52,948 bases of DNA from GWB1-37-8 sp964603935. Lineage in GTDB: Bacteria; Patescibacteriota; Microgenomatia; Levybacterales; UBA12049. Position 1 is the stretch's first letter; every line of letters begins with the position of its first letter. Of this stretch, positions 48,422 through 52,948 are shown piece after piece. The stretch spans positions 1 through 52,948 of the forward strand of contig CAZRWL010000006.1 in assembly GCA_964603935.1 (NCBI GenBank). The letters are read 5' to 3'. The position numbers and the translations under genes were made by a program. The notes below the pieces were generated by a model, which ran no database searches, was not told where the DNA came from, and saw nothing but the letters and a program-made list of their open reading frames with translations.

Positions 48422-48443
48422 TTCAATGATTTAAATCATTGAA
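48422..48443. repeat. 22-bp perfect palindrome downstream of the toxin-like gene
   Basis: TTCAATGATTT and its exact reverse complement AAATCATTGAA are joined without a loop. It lies 18 bases after the DUF5615 stop, in an otherwise featureless 210-base gap (48250-48461). Confidence 0.7.
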
Positions 48444-48461
48444 GTAATTCGCTGAAAATAA

Positions 48462-48821
48462 TTAAATCTTGATAGCTTTTCCTAGAAAATCGTCAGGATT
48501 TTTCCCTGAAATAAAATCTGAAAGTGTATTATCAATTTGTTCATTCGATAATCCTGAATTCAATATCAATACTCCGGCTGCACTTTGCCTGACAAGCTTT
48601 TTAAAACCGAGATCAAGAGTTACTACGAACATATTCTTTTGTGATGCAAGTCTATATATTTCTTCGTCCGCAGTTGAAGGAGCCAAATTAAAATCGTGAC
48701 GGATATGCTTCACAGAGGCTTTTTTGCAAAGTTTTTTAAAGATTTGTGGTTTCGCAAAAGCAGAATCTAACAATAATCTAAACTTGGTAAATTTCTTCTG
48801 CTTGAATTTTTTAGTTCGCAA
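48462..48821 (-). CDS. DUF5615 PIN-like protein (toxin candidate)
   Basis: 119 residues. The core resembles DUF5615/Mut7-C PIN-like proteins: acidic residues in LLLDSAF near 17-23, STADEEIYRLA near 49 and VVTLDLGFKKL near 66 fit the metal-binding positions of a small RNase. It overlaps the preceding DUF433 gene by 11 bases, the usual arrangement of this proposed toxin-antitoxin pair. The N-terminus (RTKKFKQKKFTK) is strongly basic. Confidence 0.75.
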   Translation of the reverse strand: MRTKKFKQKKFTKFRLLLDSAFAKPQIFKKLCKKASVKHIRHDFNLAPSTADEEIYRLASQKNMFVVTLDLGFKKLVRQSAAGVLILNSGLSNEQIDNTLSDFISGKNPDDFLGKAIKI

Positions 48822-49020
48822 TTTGGTTTCGGTAATAGGAAAGAATACTCAAAATGTCTTTTTTGGTTACCTTTTTTAGGTCAGGGAGCTCTTTTTTCAT
48901 TTTTACTAGAGTATAATTCATTCCAATTAATGCCAATACTCTAGAAACGGGAATTCTTGTCCCCTTTATTACAGGCTGACCACTTAAAATTTTTGGATTT
49001 GTTTCGATTATGTCTGGCAT
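48811..49020 (-). CDS. DUF433 protein (antitoxin candidate)
   Basis: 69 residues. The family signature KILSGQPVIKGTRIPVSRVLALIG fills the N-terminal half, and a winged helix-turn-helix-like tail follows. DUF433 proteins commonly precede DUF5615 genes as antitoxins. TATAAT (minus strand, 49031-49036) lies 10 bases before the ATG. Confidence 0.85.
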   Translation of the reverse strand: MPDIIETNPKILSGQPVIKGTRIPVSRVLALIGMNYTLVKMKKELPDLKKVTKKDILSILSYYRNQIAN

Positions 49021-49036
49021 AGTAACTCGAATTATA
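49021..49036 (-). promoter_or_regulatory. -10 box of the DUF433/DUF5615 pair
   Basis: TATAAT on the minus strand (49031-49036), 10 bases before the ATG at 49020. Confidence 0.5.
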
Positions 49037-49085
49037 CCCTATTCTTAATTTTTAGTTTGAGAACAGATTGATTTTATAATAAATT

Positions 49086-49418
49086 TTACCCCTTGACAAG
49101 CTTAATCTCTCCAATGTCTTCGTGCAATTCTTTTTTTATATCTTCTGCTGTTTTTTTAATTTTCTCCTCTATGTTGTCTATCTTCCCGTTAAGTAATTTC
49201 CAAATTTTATTGTGATTTTCCGATGCAAGATGCATTAAGAATGTTTTTTTGTCCTCAGGACTTAACTCTGACAAAATTAAATCCAAAATCTCATGATGAA
49301 TATTGGAATCAATAAGGGAAGTCAAATGTATTCTCTCCTTCGGAGTCATATCCATATCTCCCAATTCCAAGGAAAGAGTAGATGTATCAATAATGTGCGT
49401 ATAAAAATATTTCTTCAT
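49086..49418 (-). CDS. Small acidic helical protein (possibly DUF5663-like)
   Basis: 110 residues, soluble. The middle, LSPEDKKTFLMHLASENHNKI, and a C-terminal charged coiled-coil tail resemble small helical proteins that are frequent in Candidate Phyla genomes. Function unknown. It begins 5 bases after the exported protein's stop. A relic of its C-terminus is found near 48184, so the gene has been duplicated locally. Confidence 0.55.
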   Translation of the reverse strand: MKKYFYTHIIDTSTLSLELGDMDMTPKERIHLTSLIDSNIHHEILDLILSELSPEDKKTFLMHLASENHNKIWKLLNGKIDNIEEKIKKTAEDIKKELHEDIGEIKLVKG

Positions 49419-49423
49419 AGTTC

Positions 49424-50290
49424 TTAAGGGTTGATCGGTCCCAATTTAATCTTATCATCCGGATCGTCAACAAAAAAGTACAATACGGGACCTTTTTGTG
49501 AACCATCAAAACGCTCAAGGTAATGCATGACTTCGGGAGAACCCCCAAGATGTTTACCTGTAAATTCTCCTGGCCCTGCATCTGCAATATCCGCAACAAT
49601 TGCATGTCCATTGTTCGGATTTACGACTAACATTTTTCTGTATTTATAAAAATCTCTATATTCCGCAAAACGCTTATTAAAATCTTTTGACAGGAAAGTT
49701 TGAACAGCAATATAATATTTTTCCCTATCTTTATCTAGCTGAGTTAATGCTTCTTTTGAAAAAGCGAAATACCTCCATGCGCCCAATCCCGGAGCCATTC
49801 CCTGCTGCCAATAGGGCTTTGCGTCTTTGTCTGTATCAAAATGGCTGCTTAAATTATCTCCCGGATAACGGGCTAAATGCTGTTCTGCGCCAATGAGTCC
49901 ATAACTCCTGTTAAGTCTTTTCCCCTCCAACTCCGCAGTAACTTTAAGACCAAAAGTCCTAGATAATATATCTGAGATTTTCCGTTCTTCTTCTGCTTCT
50001 AATGGTCTTACGTCCTTAGGTAATATACGAGCCAGATCCGATATCAGAAATACTTTCCTGTCTACCTTCTGAGCTATTGAGGTTTGCGCATTAACGACAG
50101 GGGCGGGAAAAGGATTAGAGACTTGCCCGGTTAAAAACATCAATCCCCCTAAAGATCCCGAAACTAATTGTCTGTAATTACTGGACAGCCATTTCAAGGA
50201 TTCTCCGTGCTTGCCCCAAAGTCTCCTTTGTAAACCCTGATTTCTAGCTCTCCACCGGTCGCTTAAGTTTTTGTAATGCGAATTAGTCAT
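49424..50290 (-). CDS. Exported protein with a possible double-psi-barrel-like C-terminal domain
   Basis: 288 residues from the ATG at 50290; an earlier ATG at 50353 would overlap secA by 52 bases and is disfavoured. A basic N-terminus (RWRARNQGLQRRLWGK) precedes a membrane segment ending in PVVNAQ, probably a long signal peptide. The C-terminal part has NPNNGHAIVADIADAGPGEF followed by GGSPEVMHYL, a pattern like the N-P-x-N-G ... D-x-G-P core of RlpA-like and 3D-type wall-active domains. The aspartates would be the active residues if so. It follows secA by 11 bases. Confidence 0.6.
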   Translation of the reverse strand: MTNSHYKNLSDRWRARNQGLQRRLWGKHGESLKWLSSNYRQLVSGSLGGLMFLTGQVSNPFPAPVVNAQTSIAQKVDRKVFLISDLARILPKDVRPLEAEEERKISDILSRTFGLKVTAELEGKRLNRSYGLIGAEQHLARYPGDNLSSHFDTDKDAKPYWQQGMAPGLGAWRYFAFSKEALTQLDKDREKYYIAVQTFLSKDFNKRFAEYRDFYKYRKMLVVNPNNGHAIVADIADAGPGEFTGKHLGGSPEVMHYLERFDGSQKGPVLYFFVDDPDDKIKLGPINP

Positions 50291-50301
50291 GGGCAGTAGA
50301 C

Positions 50302-52899
50302 TTAATTTGGATAATGGCACTTCTTGTATTTTTTTCCAGATCCGCAATAACAAGGGTCATTTCTACCGAGCTTTTTATTTATTGTTGAAACTTCTGGAAT
50401 TCCCACAGCTGCCCCCGCCGGCTGCTCCATTACATGATGGTGTTGCGGCAGTGGAGTTTGAACCTGAATACGATAAATTCTATGAACTATTTCATCGTCT
50501 ATTGCGTTTATTAATTGTTCGAACATCGTATAAGCTTCATTCTTGTATTCAACCAATGGATCCCTTTGTCCATAACCGCGAAGGCCTATTCCTCCTCTTA
50601 GATTTTCTACGGCGTCCAAATGATCCATCCAAAGAGTATCTGTAACTGACAATATTACATATCTCTCTATTTGCACCATCATTTCTCTTCCTAATTGTTT
50701 TTTTCTCTGCTCGTAAAGATCACGCACAATATTGGTCAAGAAATTTATTTTCTGCTCCATTATAGCCGCTGCCTCCAACTGTTTTACCAGCTGCTTTTTG
50801 GATAAATCATCAAAAGGAATTATTGTCGTAAAGTCATCGACTATTTTCTCATCTACTAATTTACCGTCATCTACTTGAACCATATGGGCATTAACTATAG
50901 AGGCAGTAGTGGAGTTAATTTTTTCAATTATTTTCTCTTCCAAAGATTCTTTGTTTTCCAAAACAGCTCTCCGCCTCTTGTAAATAATTTCTCTTTGCTT
51001 ATTCAAAACATCATCGTAGTCAACTAAATGCTTTCTGATGTCGAAATTAAATCCCTCAACTTTTGTCTGAGCTTGTTCAATTGCGCGGGATACAATCATA
51101 TGCTGGAGAGGAACATCCTCAGGCATATTAAATTTTGTCATAACATTAGATATTGTTTCTCCGCCAAAAAGCCTCATTATTTCATCGTCCAACGCAACGA
51201 AAAAACGGGATTCTCCCGGATCTCCCTGACGGCCTGATCTTCCCCGCAATTGATTGTCTATTCTTCGAGACTCATGTCTTTCTGTGCCAATTACGTACAG
51301 TCCTCCAAGCCTTGCAACCTCATCATGCTCTTTTGGTTTCGGATTTTCTCCACCTAAAATAATATCCACTCCTCTGCCTGCCATATTGGTTGCAACAGTT
51401 ACCGCCCCTTTTTCCCCGGCTCTGGAAATTATTCTTGCTTCCTGTTCGTGATTTTTGGCATTCAAAATCTCGTGCCTTATTCCCCGTCTTTTTAAGAGTT
51501 CCGATATTAACTCATTCTTATCTATAGACGTTGTTCCAACCAAAACAGGTTGTCCTGTTTTGTGAATCTTTTCTATTTCGCTGGCAACAGCAGAATATTT
51601 TGCCCGTCCGCTTTTGTAAACCAGGTCCTGATTATCGCGTCGAATCATTGTTTTATTCGTAGGAATTACGACAACCGAAAGATTATAAATTTTATGAAAC
51701 TCTCTGGCTTCTGTAACTGCAGTTCCCGTCATTCCGGACAAGACTTCGTACATTCTGAAATAATTTTGCAAGGATACTGTTGCCATTGTTTTTGACTCCC
51801 TTTGTATTGGAACATTTTCTTTCGCTTCTATTGCCTGATGAAGTCCTTCCGAAAGTCTTCTTCCCATCATAAGCCGCCCCGTAAATTCATCAACCAGAAT
51901 AACTTGATTGTCTTTAACAATATAATCTTTTTCTTTTCTAAATAACGTTCTTGCTTTTAACGCTGCTTCCAGATGGTAAACGGTATTAAAATCTTTTTCG
52001 TAAATATTGCTTACTCCAAAAAGTTTTTCAATTTTTCCTATACCATGATCCGTTAAATGAGCTGTTCTTAATTTTTCATCAACTTTATAATCGATGTCTG
52101 AATTTAATTTACCTACAAGGCTCGCATACTCATAATATTTCTGAGCAGGCGATTCATCAGGAGCAGAAATTATGTGAGGGGTCCGCGCCTCATCAATAAG
52201 AACCGAATCAACCTCATCAACAACCGCATAATAATAACCTCTCTGAACAGTTTCTTCAATATTCTGCGCCATATTATCCCTTAGATAATCAAAGCCGAAT
52301 TCTGAATTTATTCCATAAATAATATCTGCTTCATAAGCCTCTTTTCTGCTGGAAGGCTTCAAATGGGAAAGCCTTACATCCTGCGCATCTTTGTTAACAA
52401 AATTCGGATCAAAAATAAAAGATGCCTCACTGATAATTGAAGAAACCGTAACGCCCAAAAAATTAAATATCGGACCCATCCAACCGGCATCACGTCTTGC
52501 CAAATAATCATTGACCGTTACTAAATGAGTGCTTTTGCCTGTCAGACTGCGGAGATACAATGCGGGAACTGAAGAAAGGGTTTTCCCTTCTCCGGTTTTT
52601 TGTTCTGCGACTTTACCGCTAAAAAGAACAATTGCCGCCATCAGCTGGACATCGTAATGCCGCTGCCCTATAGCTCTTCTTGACGCTTCCCTCACCAATG
52701 CAAAGGATTCCGGCAATAAGAGATCCAAAGACTCTCCCGATGCAATTCTTTCTTTAAATTCTTTTGTTTTTTTAGGAAAATCCTTATCTTTTAATTTTTT
52801 CAAACTTTGCTCAAATGAATTAATCTCTAAAACTATTGGTTTTAGTTTATTGATTTCTTTTTCATTAGAATCAAAAAATTTTCCGATAAAATTAAACAT
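50302..52899 (-). CDS. secA: Preprotein translocase ATPase SecA
   Basis: 865 residues. Walker A in TGEGKTLS near 101-108, the DEAD-box-like DEVDSVLIDEARTP near 211, the preprotein cross-linking domain, NMAGRGVDI and ERHESRRIDNQLRGRSGRQGDPG in the second nucleotide-binding fold, the helical scaffold, and a C-terminal zinc-binding SEC-C tail CYCGSGKKYKKCH. SecA drives secreted proteins through SecYEG; secD and secF lie elsewhere in this window. The start is 6 bases after an extended -10 (TGaTAAAAT). Confidence 0.97.
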   Translation of the reverse strand: MFNFIGKFFDSNEKEINKLKPIVLEINSFEQSLKKLKDKDFPKKTKEFKERIASGESLDLLLPESFALVREASRRAIGQRHYDVQLMAAIVLFSGKVAEQKTGEGKTLSSVPALYLRSLTGKSTHLVTVNDYLARRDAGWMGPIFNFLGVTVSSIISEASFIFDPNFVNKDAQDVRLSHLKPSSRKEAYEADIIYGINSEFGFDYLRDNMAQNIEETVQRGYYYAVVDEVDSVLIDEARTPHIISAPDESPAQKYYEYASLVGKLNSDIDYKVDEKLRTAHLTDHGIGKIEKLFGVSNIYEKDFNTVYHLEAALKARTLFRKEKDYIVKDNQVILVDEFTGRLMMGRRLSEGLHQAIEAKENVPIQRESKTMATVSLQNYFRMYEVLSGMTGTAVTEAREFHKIYNLSVVVIPTNKTMIRRDNQDLVYKSGRAKYSAVASEIEKIHKTGQPVLVGTTSIDKNELISELLKRRGIRHEILNAKNHEQEARIISRAGEKGAVTVATNMAGRGVDIILGGENPKPKEHDEVARLGGLYVIGTERHESRRIDNQLRGRSGRQGDPGESRFFVALDDEIMRLFGGETISNVMTKFNMPEDVPLQHMIVSRAIEQAQTKVEGFNFDIRKHLVDYDDVLNKQREIIYKRRRAVLENKESLEEKIIEKINSTTASIVNAHMVQVDDGKLVDEKIVDDFTTIIPFDDLSKKQLVKQLEAAAIMEQKINFLTNIVRDLYEQRKKQLGREMMVQIERYVILSVTDTLWMDHLDAVENLRGGIGLRGYGQRDPLVEYKNEAYTMFEQLINAIDDEIVHRIYRIQVQTPLPQHHHVMEQPAGAAVGIPEVSTINKKLGRNDPCYCGSGKKYKKCHYPN

Positions 52900-52911
52900 A
52901 TTCTTATTTTA
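52900..52911 (-). promoter_or_regulatory. -10 box of secA, leaderless spacing
   Basis: Extended -10 TGaTAAAAT on the minus strand (hexamer 52906-52911), 6 bases before the ATG at 52899. Confidence 0.6.
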
Positions 52912-52913
52912 TC

Positions 52914-52947
52914 ACAAAACAAAATCCCCCACCGGATGGTGGGGGAT
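52914..52947 (-). terminator. Rho-independent terminator upstream of secA
   Basis: ATCCCCCACC (52924-52933) and GGTGGGGGAT (52938-52947) form a perfect 10-bp stem with a 4-base loop. On the minus strand it is followed by TTTTGTTTT. It would end a minus-strand gene lying beyond the window. Confidence 0.75.
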
Positions 52948-52948
52948 A

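Noticed and set aside
1..52948. UGA recoded as glycine or tryptophan (as in some Candidate Phyla lineages)
   Set aside because: Several genes end with UGA in the expected place (for example 6474, secD at 23564), RF2 is present, and no conserved protein reads through UGA.

Overview
The window reads as a chromosomal segment of a small-genome bacterium, most likely a Candidate Phyla Radiation (Patescibacteria) member, probably of the Microgenomates side. This is inferred from low GC (roughly 36-38% by eye), very tight packing, short versions of universal proteins (Obg without its C-terminal OCT domain, a 104-aa TsaB, an archaeal-type 434-aa AspRS), many small membrane proteins, and families typical of such genomes (DUF4446, DUF3048, DUF5679). 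UGA is used as a normal stop and RF2 is present, so the code looks standard (table 11). I see no prophage, CRISPR array, rRNA or transposase.

Layout. 1-5 kb: CorA, a membrane-anchored metalloprotease fused to a thermonuclease domain, then a LAGLIDADG endonuclease gene between a decayed tRNA-like sequence and an intact tRNA-Gln(CUG), then a large unknown membrane protein. 5-10 kb: Obg, histidine phosphatase, GT4 glycosyltransferase, DEAD-box helicase, GIY-YIG protein and two membrane proteins. 10-16 kb: gltX with PAP2 and DgkA (probable lipid-carrier recycling), aspS with dacA. 16-26 kb: recJ, cca, metK, an amidohydrolase, yqeY, secF/secD and a winged-helix regulator. 26-39.9 kb: a DUF3048/DUF4446 pair, then nucleotide-sugar genes in two minus-strand runs: rmlD-like, ugd, rmd, gmd, uxs, a polyprenol-phosphate sugar synthase and a GT39 transferase; and CAP protein, small membrane protein, rmlA, Nudix, rmlB. 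39.9-46.5 kb: tsaB, tsaC, tsaE, a PT-rich surface protein, a coiled-coil C39-type peptidase, ftsX, ftsE and prfB. 46.5-53 kb: MazG-like, MGMT and AlkA repair genes, a DUF433/DUF5615 toxin-antitoxin-like pair, an exported protein and secA.

How it works together. The envelope is the main theme: secreted proteins (SecA, SecD, SecF), peptidoglycan remodelling (DacA, FtsEX with a coiled-coil peptidase, CAP), lipid carrier recycling (DgkA, PAP2) and surface sugar synthesis (dTDP-, GDP- and UDP-sugars feeding a lipid-linked mannosyl-type pathway and GT39).

Two window-wide patterns stand out. First, most genes that begin a transcription unit have a -10 box (TATAAT, TACAAT, TAAAAT and similar) ending only 6-10 bases before the start codon, so their mRNAs should be leaderless; genes inside operons instead overlap their neighbours or carry a Shine-Dalgarno. 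The rule fixes several starts and suggests an AUA start for the DEAD-box helicase. Second, a family of small TGTCA...TGACA palindromic elements is scattered through the right-hand genes, twice in frame inside recJ, once inside cca, and forming the C-termini of SecD, the RmlD-like protein and TsaC; two near-identical inverted copies bracket secF.
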